Assembly: GCA_024227975.1 (NCBI GenBank)
Contig: JAAETV010000433.1
Span: forward strand, 1 to 8,616
Reading direction: 5' to 3'
DNA length: 8,616 nucleotides
Origin: Actinomycetes bacterium
GTDB lineage: Bacteria; Actinomycetota; Acidimicrobiia; Acidimicrobiales; SZUA-35
Shown piece after piece: positions 1-5,980 of this stretch. Within the stretch, counting starts at the first letter, position 1. Each line of letters begins with the position of its first letter. A model generated the notes under the pieces. It saw only the letters and a list, made by a program, of their open reading frames with translations. It was not told the DNA's origin and searched no databases. The translations under genes and the position numbers were made by a program.

Positions 1-1
1 C

Positions 2-133
2 CTGATCCTGACCAACCCGGTGGCCCAGGACTGGATGGAGTTCAAGACGAACCTTCCGGAGAAGTGGCTGGCTGGGATGCGCAAACTCCAGGCTCGGCTC
101 GAATCGGCCGGAGAAGCGGGTGCCGGATCTTGA
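2..133 (+). CDS. 3' end of an unrecognised protein gene (partial)
   Basis: An open frame enters from the left edge and ends at TGA 131-133, giving 43 C-terminal residues. The visible part contains NPVAQDWMEFKTNLPEKW, followed by a charged, probably helical tail (MRKLQARLESAGEAGAGS). The other forward frames give a composition unlike protein (many Pro, Gly and Arg) or run past the stop. The high GC at third codon positions and the close convergent stop of the next gene at 155 support a genuine gene end. I do not recognise the family, and too little is present to suggest a role. Just past the stop region lies a short GATCTT GATCTT GATC repetition (126-141), which I regard as chance. Confidence 0.6.
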   Translation: MILTNPVAQDWMEFKTNLPEKWLAGMRKLQARLESAGEAGAGS

Positions 134-154
134 TCTTGATCGGGTTGAGACAGC

Positions 155-877
155 TCAGACGGTGAGACGGGACATGTCAGGCCCGTTGGCGTCGGTTTCG
201 CCCCAGTACTCGGGAAGGTGCAGGTAGCCGACTCGGGGGAGGTCGGCCACGACCTCTAGCCCCTGGGCCATCTTGAGTCGCTGGATGGTGCGCAGATGAG
301 CCAACAGCTCGTAGAACACCATCCACAGCGACCCTTCCAGGTCATAGACGATATGGCCCGGTGGCTCCTCGACCGGACTCGCACCCCTGGGCAGGGTTTG
401 GATGACGTAGGCCCAGAAGTGGGTGCCGCTGACACTAGTGGTCGTTGCCCGCAGGACCTCGATCGGTTGTTGGCCAACCACCCGCGTCAGCCAGCCAATG
501 CCAAGCTCGAGCTTGGCGATGAGGTCGGGGACGGTCCAGAAGCTGGTCTCGTCGAGGACCCGGTCCCAGCGCGCCCCCCTCCCCATCAGGTGGTCTTCCC
601 ACACGATGGGTTCGGGACGCTCACCATCCGGCCACAAGAAGCCAGCGCAGCGTCGATAGGGAAACACCAGCGAGTCCCAGGCCATATGGGAGACCTGGCG
701 GCGGATGGACCACCACATCCACTCGCGGTCGGGGTGATCGTCATCGAAGTCGAGCTGGGTGCCGCTCAGCCCCTGGATCTCGGGCCCCAGCCAGTCGAGG
801 ATCAAGGTATAGGTCGGCATGACACCCTCCCCCCGATTGTGGGGCATCTCGACGATGTCGGGTGAGGTCTTGGCCAT
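155..877 (-). CDS. DinB-like helical-bundle protein, function unknown
   Basis: This 240-residue protein is the last of five co-directional genes. It is rich in tryptophan and aromatic residues and looks mostly helical. Two segments resemble the DinB/YfiT four-helix-bundle superfamily: RRQVSHMAWD with His64 near the N-terminus, and FYELLAHLRTIQRLK with His194 near the C-terminus, which looks like the last helix of DinB folds. The HxxxH pair usual in metal-binding DinB proteins is incomplete here (His then Ile), so metal binding is uncertain. Many actinobacterial members of this superfamily are thiol-dependent transferases, but no activity can be assigned. Start choice: ATG 877 has AGGA seven bases upstream, leaves a 19-base gap to the previous gene, and the following 19 codons keep high third-position GC. 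ATG 820 is a serious alternative, because GGAGGG lies about five bases upstream of it. A still longer frame to 940 overlaps the previous gene and is unlikely. Confidence 0.72.
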   Translation of the reverse strand: MAKTSPDIVEMPHNRGEGVMPTYTLILDWLGPEIQGLSGTQLDFDDDHPDREWMWWSIRRQVSHMAWDSLVFPYRRCAGFLWPDGERPEPIVWEDHLMGRGARWDRVLDETSFWTVPDLIAKLELGIGWLTRVVGQQPIEVLRATTTSVSGTHFWAYVIQTLPRGASPVEEPPGHIVYDLEGSLWMVFYELLAHLRTIQRLKMAQGLEVVADLPRVGYLHLPEYWGETDANGPDMSRLTV

Positions 878-896
878 CAGCGCTTCCTGGTCTCGA

Positions 897-1688
897 TCAG
901 CGTCCGAAGAAGGGATCGCGATCGGAACCGGCCAGCCCATCGGCGATGTAGGTCGAGGTCCCGGTGGCGGTCAGTTCGTCGACGGCTCGCTTCAGGGCCC
1001 CGTATGCGGCCCAGGCCAAGGCACCCCCGGTCGAGACCCGGCTCACTCCAACGGCATCCAGCTCGGACACGGTTGGTGTTGCCCTCGTGGCCAAGACGTT
1101 GACGGGAACCCCGACCTCATCCACCACCCGCTTGATGTCGTCGATGGTGGCCAGTCCGGGGGCGTAGACCACCTCGGCTCCGGCGTCGCGGTAGGCGCTG
1201 AGGCGGCCGATGGTGTCGTCGAGATCGGTAACCCCGTAGAGGTGGTTTTCGGCCCGAGCCGTCAGCACCAGGCCATGTCGCTTGGACTCCGCGGCGGCGG
1301 CCGCAACCCGTTCGGTCGCCTTGTCGATCCCATCGATCTGGCCGGTTGCTGGATCGTAGTCCTCAATGGAGCAACCAGCGGCACCGGCCGCGGCCAGAAG
1401 ACCGACGGTGTTGGCCACCCCGGTTGGATCATCGGCGAAGCACCGTTCGGAGTCGACGTTGAGTGGGATCGAGACCGAACCGGTGATGGCCTCGACATGG
1501 GTCAGGAGCTGATCCCGGGTGACCTCCTGGTCTCGAAGGCCGAGAGCGGCGGCCAGGCCCGAGCTGGTGGTGGCGATGGCGAGGAATCCTCGACCCTGGA
1601 GGTAGCGGGCACTACCGATGTCCCATGGGTTTGGCAATACGAACATGGGGCCCCGATGCAGGTCACGAAAGGTGGAGGCCATCGTCAT
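897..1688 (-). CDS. Isocitrate lyase/PEP mutase superfamily protein
   Basis: The 263-residue protein has the layout of the PEP mutase/isocitrate lyase TIM-barrel superfamily, whose members cleave or form C-C or C-P bonds in 2-oxo or 2-hydroxy acids using Mg2+ (for example 2-methylisocitrate lyase, oxaloacetate decarboxylase, phosphonopyruvate hydrolase). Landmarks are FVLPNPWDIGSARYL (16-30), the acidic metal-binding segment IPLNVDSERCFADDP (74-88; Asp79, Glu81), CSIEDYDP (106-113; Glu109, Asp110), LTARAEN (142-148), and YAPGL followed by the VSTGG turn (218-222). Length fits the short subfamily. The lid motif of true isocitrate lyases (KKCGH) is absent, so this is not a glyoxylate-cycle enzyme. 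The usual GFG or GYG after the acidic motif reads CFA here. It lies 18 bases after the flavin monooxygenase gene, and the two are probably co-transcribed. The ribosome binding site is weak, and ATG 1682 is an equally possible start. The substrate is unknown. Confidence 0.88.
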   Translation of the reverse strand: MTMASTFRDLHRGPMFVLPNPWDIGSARYLQGRGFLAIATTSSGLAAALGLRDQEVTRDQLLTHVEAITGSVSIPLNVDSERCFADDPTGVANTVGLLAAAGAAGCSIEDYDPATGQIDGIDKATERVAAAAAESKRHGLVLTARAENHLYGVTDLDDTIGRLSAYRDAGAEVVYAPGLATIDDIKRVVDEVGVPVNVLATRATPTVSELDAVGVSRVSTGGALAWAAYGALKRAVDELTATGTSTYIADGLAGSDRDPFFGR

Positions 1689-1706
1689 GATCTGGTCCCG
1701 CCCATC

Positions 1707-2738
1707 TCAGCCGGCATCCTCGTCGGCGGTCGATCGGCCGAGGTTGGGAACGACCTCATGGGCCAACCGCTCCAGGTTCTCCGTCATGATTCCCGGATCG
1801 ATCCCAGGAGGCAAGCCCGAGGTAGCGATGTCGGTGATGCCATAGTCGTCGATGAAGCCATTCAGCTCTGCCACACATTCCTCGGCTGTGCCGACGATCA
1901 CGTTCTGGGGGATGGCGCCCCCCTGTTGCCAACCATAGTCATCGGGGGTCTCGGCCATGAACCGGTTGTAGATGCTCATCCGGTACCGCTCGGCCGTCTT
2001 GATCATGGGCCAATCCCGCTCAGCGTCATCAGTGATGAAGACCGAACGGATGATGCCAACCCGGAACTGGTCGGGGTCGCCTCCTTCGGCGACCACGGCG
2101 GCCCGCCAGGGGTCGAGGACCTCAGTCCGTTGGCCTTGGGGCAAGAGGTTGGTACCGAACCGGGCCGCCCGCTTGGCTCCCGCCTCGCTCATGGCCGCGA
2201 TCCACAGGGGAGGGCCCCCGTCTTGCACCGGCTTGGGATGAACGTCGACATCATCGAGTTGGTAGCGCTTGCCGTGGTAGCTGAAGGGCCCATCACCCCA
2301 GGCCAGACGGAGGATATCGATGGCCTCCTCGGTCATCGACACCCGGTTCTTCAACGGCACGCCGAAGGCCGCGAACTCCGAGGGGACGTAGCCCATGCCG
2401 ATACCGAGCTCCATCCGCCCGTTGCTCACATGATCGAGCACCGCCAGATCCTCGGCCAGGCGGATCGGGTGATACAGCGGCAGCAAGGCGATGTCGGTGG
2501 AAATCCGGATGCGCTCGGTCCTGGCCGCGATGGCGCCAGCCAGAGGCTGGAAGGATGGAAGGTAGCCGTCGGACATGAAGTGATGCTCGGTGAACCAAAC
2601 ATGGTCGAACCCGAGTCGGTCGGCGCTCACGGCCTGGTCGATCGTGGCCTGGTACATATCGGTCGTCGACATGGTGGAATCGGGATGGTTCCGGCAGTCG
2701 TACATGACTCCGAAGCGGATTGGTTGGCGATTGCTCAT
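1707..2738 (-). CDS. Luciferase-like (LLM class) flavin-dependent oxidoreductase
   Basis: The 343-residue protein is a full-length bacterial luciferase-like TIM-barrel enzyme. The N-terminus (IRFGVMYDCR) is the first strand. FDHVWFTEHHF (44-54) is the hallmark active-site segment of the flavin monooxygenase branch. LLPLYHPIRLAEDLAVLDHV followed by GRMELGIGMGY (85-117) is the second conserved block. PPLWIAAMSEAGAKRAARFG, near residue 180, is the usual flavin phosphate-side turn. Members oxidise organic substrates with O2 and reduced FMN, or use F420. The EHHF pattern favours the FMNH2 type, but the cofactor is an inference. The ATG lies one base after the TGA of the enoyl-CoA hydratase gene, with GGAAAGG upstream inside that gene, which is a classic translationally coupled arrangement. 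The context suggests an oxidative step in a catabolic route; the substrate cannot be read. Confidence 0.92.
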   Translation of the reverse strand: MSNRQPIRFGVMYDCRNHPDSTMSTTDMYQATIDQAVSADRLGFDHVWFTEHHFMSDGYLPSFQPLAGAIAARTERIRISTDIALLPLYHPIRLAEDLAVLDHVSNGRMELGIGMGYVPSEFAAFGVPLKNRVSMTEEAIDILRLAWGDGPFSYHGKRYQLDDVDVHPKPVQDGGPPLWIAAMSEAGAKRAARFGTNLLPQGQRTEVLDPWRAAVVAEGGDPDQFRVGIIRSVFITDDAERDWPMIKTAERYRMSIYNRFMAETPDDYGWQQGGAIPQNVIVGTAEECVAELNGFIDDYGITDIATSGLPPGIDPGIMTENLERLAHEVVPNLGRSTADEDAG

Positions 2739-2739
2739 C

Positions 2740-3540
2740 TCAGTGGCCTTTCCAGATTGGGTCTCGCCGTTGGGAGAAGGCCAGTGGGCCTTCCTTGGCG
2801 TCTTGGCTGCGGGCCATAGCCATCACCGCCGGGTACTGGGCCAGCAAGGCTTGACCCAGAGGGAGGTCGAGACCCCGCATGGCCGCCTGCTTGGTGGCCC
2901 GGACCGACAGAGGGGCACAGGCCATGATCTCATCGATCAGACGGTTGACGGCATCGTCGAGCTCAACATAGGGGACGACAGCGTTGACCAGGTGAAGCTC
3001 CAAGGCTTCGGCCGCCGTCATCTCCTTGCCGGTCAGGAGGTACTCCATGGCCAGCTTGAGAGGTAGTTGGCGGGGTAGCCGGTGGACGCCTCCTCCCCCG
3101 GCGTAGATGCCCCGTTTCGGCTCGGGAAGACCGAAGCTGGCGTGATCCGCGGCCACAACCAGATCGCAGGCCAGAGCTACCTCGAACCCACCACCCCGGG
3201 CTGCTCCGTTGACCCTTGCGATGAGGGGTTTCGGGTAGTCGTGGCGGTCGATGAGACGAGTGATGGAGGCCAAGGTGGCGTTGTTGGACGCCACCGCCTC
3301 CGGCCCCGCCTGTTGGACCGACGAGAGGTGTTTCAAGTCCCGGCCGGCGCAGAACGAGCGCTCACCCTGGCCGGTGAACACGGCCAGCCAGATGTCGTCG
3401 TCTTCGGCGATGTGGTCGAGGATGGTGCTCCACTCCACATGGGCGGGGGTGTGGATGGCGTTGGCTACCTCAGGCCGTTTGATGGTGACCCAAGCCACGT
3501 GAGGGCGGGGGACCTCATAGGAGAAGTACTCGTAGTCCAT
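2740..3540 (-). CDS. Enoyl-CoA hydratase/isomerase family (crotonase) protein
   Basis: This 266-residue protein is a complete crotonase-fold enzyme acting on acyl-CoA thioesters. The first oxyanion-hole block is FTGQGERSFCAGRDL (55-69). The second is NGAARGGGFEVALACDLVVA (111-130), with Glu120 where crotonase has its first catalytic Glu. LPEPKRGIYAGGGGVHRLPR (138-157) supplies Glu140 at the place of the second catalytic Glu and an AGGGG turn in place of the usual PGAGG. Both glutamates are present, so hydratase activity is plausible, although crotonase homologs also include isomerases, dehalogenases and hydrolases. TKQAAMRG, around residues 216-223, is the common C-terminal helix. It is second in the operon, 31 bases after the regulator and almost touching the flavin monooxygenase. 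The ATG is preceded directly by a GC hairpin that contains the only good ribosome binding site. Confidence 0.93.
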   Translation of the reverse strand: MDYEYFSYEVPRPHVAWVTIKRPEVANAIHTPAHVEWSTILDHIAEDDDIWLAVFTGQGERSFCAGRDLKHLSSVQQAGPEAVASNNATLASITRLIDRHDYPKPLIARVNGAARGGGFEVALACDLVVAADHASFGLPEPKRGIYAGGGGVHRLPRQLPLKLAMEYLLTGKEMTAAEALELHLVNAVVPYVELDDAVNRLIDEIMACAPLSVRATKQAAMRGLDLPLGQALLAQYPAVMAMARSQDAKEGPLAFSQRRDPIWKGH

Positions 3541-3559
3541 GGGGAGACGTTAGCTCCCC
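3541..3559 (-). promoter_or_regulatory. Hairpin masking the ribosome binding site of the enoyl-CoA hydratase gene
   Basis: On the minus strand, GGGGAG (3559-3554) and CTCCCC (3546-3541) form a perfect six-base-pair stem around the loop CTAACGT, and the stem ends one base before the ATG. The purine-rich arm, preceded by more G, is the only Shine-Dalgarno-like sequence, and it lies about 13 bases from the ATG, which is too far for efficient use. The hairpin could limit translation initiation, or could tune it by coupling to the regulator gene that ends just upstream. Pairing is seen directly; any regulatory role is inferred. Confidence 0.4.
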
Positions 3560-3571
3560 CCGCCATCTCGC

Positions 3572-4174
3572 TCAGATGGAGGTGCCGTCGAGGAGGTCAT
3601 CAACGAGCCGGCGAGCCTGTTCTGGGCTTCGGGCCAGTGAGACCAGTCCCGAGACCACGGCTCCATCCTGATTCAGGCCGACCCATCGGCCGGTGGCGGT
3701 GGTGGCCTCGTCGTCGAGAGTGAGATAGACCGTGCCCTTCGACTCGACGGTCTCCTCGGGCCCGTGGAACCAGCCGATCAAGACCTGGTTATGCCACAAA
3801 CGTAGATCACAGCGCCAGTCGGTTCGCCCCTGGTCGATCGGGCTGCCGTATTCGGCGATGAGGCGAACCGTCTGCTTGTGTTGGGCGACGTGAAGCTCCT
3901 CGACCGACGTTCGGCTTCGATCCTCGCTAACGTTCTGCCACCCCGTCCACCAGGTCCCCTGCAGGTCAGACAGCGGCTCTTCCGCTCCGGCCAGGTCGGC
4001 CAGAGGTACTTCCAGGGCGGCAGCAATAGCTGCCGCCACGCTGAGTACGGGTTGTTGTTCCTCGGCCTCGTAGCGGGCGATCTGGCGGCTGGTCACACCG
4101 ACGATCTCAGCCAACCGGGACTGTGACATGCCGAGGGCCTGACGCTTGGCTCTCATCACATCCGACATTCCCAT
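3572..4174 (-). CDS. XRE-type helix-turn-helix regulator with an unrecognised beta-rich C-terminal domain
   Basis: The 200-residue protein starts with an XRE/Cro-type DNA-binding domain. KRQALGMSQSRLAEIVGVTSRQIARYE (10-36) gives the two helices and turn, with the usual MSQ-LA-VTSRQIARYE pattern. The stretch up to PLADLAG (57-63) completes the five-helix fold. Residues from about 68 to 187 look like a compact beta-rich domain. It opens with LQGTWWTGWQN (71-81) and ends with GRWVGLNQDGAVVSGLVSL, a spacing of Trp and Gly typical of small beta-barrels; it may sense a ligand. I cannot name this domain. No transmembrane segment is visible. The gene is first of five co-directional genes and divergent from the P-loop NTPase gene, so it may control either or both. 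ATG 4174 is preferred because a weak promoter is placed as for a leaderless mRNA. ATG 4168 and 4156 are alternatives, and the longer frame to 4210 would need TTG without a ribosome binding site. Confidence 0.82.
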   Translation of the reverse strand: MGMSDVMRAKRQALGMSQSRLAEIVGVTSRQIARYEAEEQQPVLSVAAAIAAALEVPLADLAGAEEPLSDLQGTWWTGWQNVSEDRSRTSVEELHVAQHKQTVRLIAEYGSPIDQGRTDWRCDLRLWHNQVLIGWFHGPEETVESKGTVYLTLDDEATTATGRWVGLNQDGAVVSGLVSLARSPEQARRLVDDLLDGTSI

Positions 4175-4181
4175 GGGCGCA

Positions 4182-4210
4182 AGTGTGGAGGCCGCAGGCG
4201 GTGACGGCAA
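4182..4210 (-). promoter_or_regulatory. Weak candidate promoter for the regulator operon (leaderless)
   Basis: On the minus strand, TTGCCG (4210-4205) and CACACT (4187-4182) are separated by 17 bases, matching the -35 and -10 consensus at four and three of six positions. The A of ATG 4174 falls eight bases after the -10 hexamer, where transcription would start. No ribosome binding site lies upstream of this ATG. Together these suggest a leaderless mRNA, which is common in actinobacteria, but the hexamers are poor and this is only a candidate. Confidence 0.3.
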
Positions 4211-4229
4211 GAGTGAGTTTCGCTGATCC

Positions 4230-4259
4230 TGGACATGGACCTATGGGTCTGTCTATGAT
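4230..4259 (+). promoter_or_regulatory. Sigma-70-like promoter for the P-loop NTPase gene, with an inverted repeat in the spacer
   Basis: TGGACA (4230-4235) and TATGAT (4254-4259) each match the -35 and -10 consensus at five of six positions, with an 18-base spacer. Transcription would start near 4266, giving a leader of about 140 bases before GTG 4407. The spacer carries GACC TATG GGTC (4238-4249), a short inverted repeat placed where a repressor could bind. The divergent regulator is the obvious candidate to bind it. Promoter match is seen in sequence; operator function is inferred. Confidence 0.5.
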
Positions 4260-4287
4260 GGCTGATAAGGCAGGCATCGCCACCATC

Positions 4288-4353
4288 GGGAGAAGGCGGC
4301 GAGTGGCCCGACTGGTCTCGGTCCTGGTATCGAGATCGTGGTTGCCTTCTCTC
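4288..4353 (+). promoter_or_regulatory. Foldable mRNA leader of the P-loop NTPase gene
   Basis: GGGAGAAGGC (4288-4297) pairs with GCCTTCTCTC (4344-4353) over ten base pairs, one of them a G-U. Inside it, GTCTCG (4315-4320) pairs with CGAGAT (4331-4336) around a ten-base loop, including one G-U pair. The fold sits about 50 bases before the GTG start. No known riboswitch class is recognised and there is no U-tract, so it is not an obvious terminator. It could affect transcript stability or translation, or be chance in GC-rich DNA. Confidence 0.3.
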
Positions 4354-4393
4354 CCCCACAAAGCTGTTCCGCCGCACGCAGTACCACATTCGT

Positions 4394-4398
4394 GGAGG
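4394..4398 (+). promoter_or_regulatory. Ribosome binding site fixing the GTG 4407 start
   Basis: GGAGG lies eight bases before GTG 4407. This perfect Shine-Dalgarno match at normal spacing selects GTG 4407 over the in-frame GTG at 4338, which has no comparable site and would add 23 residues of low-complexity sequence. Confidence 0.75.
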
Positions 4399-4406
4399 TC
4401 ACTTCG

Positions 4407-5444
4407 GTGAAGCAGATTCCGCGCGGCTACATCCTGCCAAGCGCCGCCTTCCCCATCCAGACGTCGCTCGCTCACTCGTATGTATCATTCGACACGGGCC
4501 CGGAACCGGGCGATGTCGTCTATGGCCGTATTGCGGCCCTTGGTCATCATCGTGAGCTGGAGAACAAGAGCGGACGGATCCATCGTCTGACGGATTCGAC
4601 GAGATCATTGTTCGTCTACGGCAACCGATACGCCACCGATGCCTTCGAGGCCCTGGTTCCCGACGAGCCCGTCGACTACGCCGATCTCGTTGCCCGCTCC
4701 GGTGTCATCGGTCGGGTCCGGGTCCGAAACTCCCGGGTCCTGGCTCCGACCACGGTCCGGGTGCTGGGTCGGGTCGTCGACAAGGCTGGTCGGCCTCTCT
4801 CGACGAGGGATCACTCCCTCGTGGCCCCCCAGGCAAAGGTGAAGAGGTCTCCCCGGTCGAAGCTGATCCTGGTGGTTGGCACGGCCATGAATTCAGGGAA
4901 GTCGACGGCTGCGGTCGCCATCTGCTGGGCTCTGACCGCCATGGGTCACAAGGTGAGGGCGTCCAAGGTGACCGGGACCGCATCTCTGAAGGAGATCCTC
5001 CACATGAATGATGCCGGGGCCAGTGTCTACAACGACTTCACCTACCTCGGCTATCCATCTACCTACATGCTCGAACGGAGTGAGGTTCTCGGCATCTTCA
5101 ACGACCTGGATCTCAAGTTTGCCAACAACCCACGGAACTTCTGGGTCGTCGAGGTTGCGGACGGGATCCTTCAGCGGGAGACCGCCATGCTGTTGTCGAG
5201 TCCCGAGGTGACTGACCGCCTTCACCGGCTCGTATTCTGTGCATCGGACGTATTCGGGGCGATCGGGGGGCTACATGTCCTCAGCGACACCTACGGTCTT
5301 CATCCCGATGCCATCTCGGGGATCGTGGCCTCGAGCCCCCTTGGCATCCGTGAGCTGACGAGCTATGTGACGATCCCTGCCTTTGACTCAGCGGAGCCCG
5401 ATCTTCGAGCTCTGTCAGAGATCCTGTTGGCCCAATCGCGCTAG
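4407..5444 (+). CDS. P-loop NTPase with an N-terminal YGNRYATDAFEA domain, function unknown
   Basis: This 345-residue soluble protein has two parts. The N-terminal part (about 1-135) contains GDVVYGRIAALGHH and the distinctive YGNRYATDAFEALVP (71-85), and looks beta-rich. The C-terminal part (about 150-345) is a P-loop NTPase. Its Walker A is GTAMNSGKST (158-167, Lys165), followed by the strand-loop RASKVTGTA (185-193) and a Walker B-like strand WVVEVADG (246-253; Glu249, Asp252). A further strand FCASD follows at 277-281. The MNSGKST form and the KVTGT segment recall dethiobiotin synthetase/MobB-like ATPases that couple ATP to small-molecule chemistry. No biotin, molybdenum or other cofactor gene is nearby to support a specific role. 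It stands alone on its strand, with its own promoter, and is divergent from the helix-turn-helix regulator. Walker residues are seen directly; the ATPase subtype is inferred and the substrate is unknown. Confidence 0.87.
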   Translation: MKQIPRGYILPSAAFPIQTSLAHSYVSFDTGPEPGDVVYGRIAALGHHRELENKSGRIHRLTDSTRSLFVYGNRYATDAFEALVPDEPVDYADLVARSGVIGRVRVRNSRVLAPTTVRVLGRVVDKAGRPLSTRDHSLVAPQAKVKRSPRSKLILVVGTAMNSGKSTAAVAICWALTAMGHKVRASKVTGTASLKEILHMNDAGASVYNDFTYLGYPSTYMLERSEVLGIFNDLDLKFANNPRNFWVVEVADGILQRETAMLLSSPEVTDRLHRLVFCASDVFGAIGGLHVLSDTYGLHPDAISGIVASSPLGIRELTSYVTIPAFDSAEPDLRALSEILLAQSR

Positions 5445-5454
5445 GTATCGGGCG

Positions 5455-5482
5455 CTCCTGGGGAATTAGTGGCTATCAGGAG
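5455..5482. terminator. Candidate bidirectional terminator hairpin
   Basis: CTCCTG (5455-5460) and CAGGAG (5477-5482) form a six-base-pair stem with a 16-base loop between the convergent stops at 5444 and 5476. There is no clear U-tract on either strand, and the right arm runs a few bases into the minus-strand gene. The placement is right for a shared terminator; the strength is doubtful. Confidence 0.35.
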
Positions 5483-5931
5483 GAGTTGCCGATGTCGACC
5501 TGGTAGGCCTCATAGATGAGATCGGCTCCCCGCTGACGGTGGGCCGCGAGCTGGCCCAGGAACTCCAAGGCCTGGTTCCGGATGGAGATCCCCCGCTCGC
5601 CAACATCGGGATCGGAGATCTCGGCCAGAGCTGTCCTCAGACCGTCGATGGCCTTTTCGAGATCCTCGTGATCGTCTCGGAGCCTTGCCGTCCTGCAAGC
5701 CAGGCGGGGGGCGTCGTTGACGATCTCGTTGAGGAAGCCGTCGTCGGCCTCGGTCGAGATCACATGCTCTGAGAGCCTGTTGGCTGCATGGTCGACAGCC
5801 ATGGCTACCCGGAGTCGCCAGCGCTCCCCATCTCCGATCGGGGTGGACAGTGCGTCCTCCAGCCCCACAAGAGCTTGGTGCAACGATTCGCGGCGGATCC
5901 GTACAGCGTCAAGATGAGTCGAGTCTGCCAT
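5476..5931 (-). CDS. Small histidine-rich helical protein, possibly hemerythrin-like
   Basis: The 151-residue protein appears all-helical and has no signal peptide or membrane segment. Histidines fall at 6, 18, 48, 56, 88 and 131, roughly one or two per predicted helix, and acidic partners follow several of them. Examples are DHAANRLSEH (47-56), RDDHEDLE (85-92) and AAHRQRGADLIYEAYQVD (129-146; His131, Asp137, Glu141). Distributed His with Asp/Glu in a four-helix bundle resembles hemerythrin-like di-iron proteins, which bind oxygen or sense redox state. The canonical H-HxxxE-HxxxH-HxxxxD spacing is not exact, so this is a suggestion only. ATG 5931 is preferred because AAGGA lies five bases upstream. 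ATG 5937 is possible, and the longer frame to 6087 would run through the divergent intergenic region and into the neighbouring gene. It is divergent from the F420-type oxidoreductase gene, which hints at shared control. Confidence 0.7.
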   Translation of the reverse strand: MADSTHLDAVRIRRESLHQALVGLEDALSTPIGDGERWRLRVAMAVDHAANRLSEHVISTEADDGFLNEIVNDAPRLACRTARLRDDHEDLEKAIDGLRTALAEISDPDVGERGISIRNQALEFLGQLAAHRQRGADLIYEAYQVDIGNSS

Positions 5932-5980
5932 TGGCATCCTTCTCCCTTCGCCTATGCGGTGGTTGCTGCCCACGCCCACG

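Noticed and set aside
126..141. GATCTT tandem repetition
   Set aside because: Only two and a half copies across a stop codon; most likely chance, with no sign of an origin or attachment site.
819..2819. A very long plus-strand open frame of 666 codons
   Set aside because: It lies antisense to three well-recognised enzyme genes and its protein is Gly/Asp/His-rich without any domain. It reflects third-position GC bias of the opposite strand.
3082..3723. Plus-strand open frame of 213 codons
   Set aside because: It is antisense to the crotonase and the end of the regulator, with no recognisable domain and a low-complexity tail.
4338..4406. N-terminal extension of the P-loop protein from GTG 4338
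   Set aside because: The start lacks a ribosome binding site and the added residues are low complexity, while GTG 4407 has an ideal GGAGG.
4258..4410. Small upstream open frame (50 codons, Arg-rich) whose TGA overlaps the GTG start of the P-loop gene
   Set aside because: The GTGA overlap looks like translational coupling, but the frame's ATG falls inside the proposed -10 box, there is no ribosome binding site for it, and its composition is unlike protein. It would revive only if a promoter upstream of 4254 were shown.
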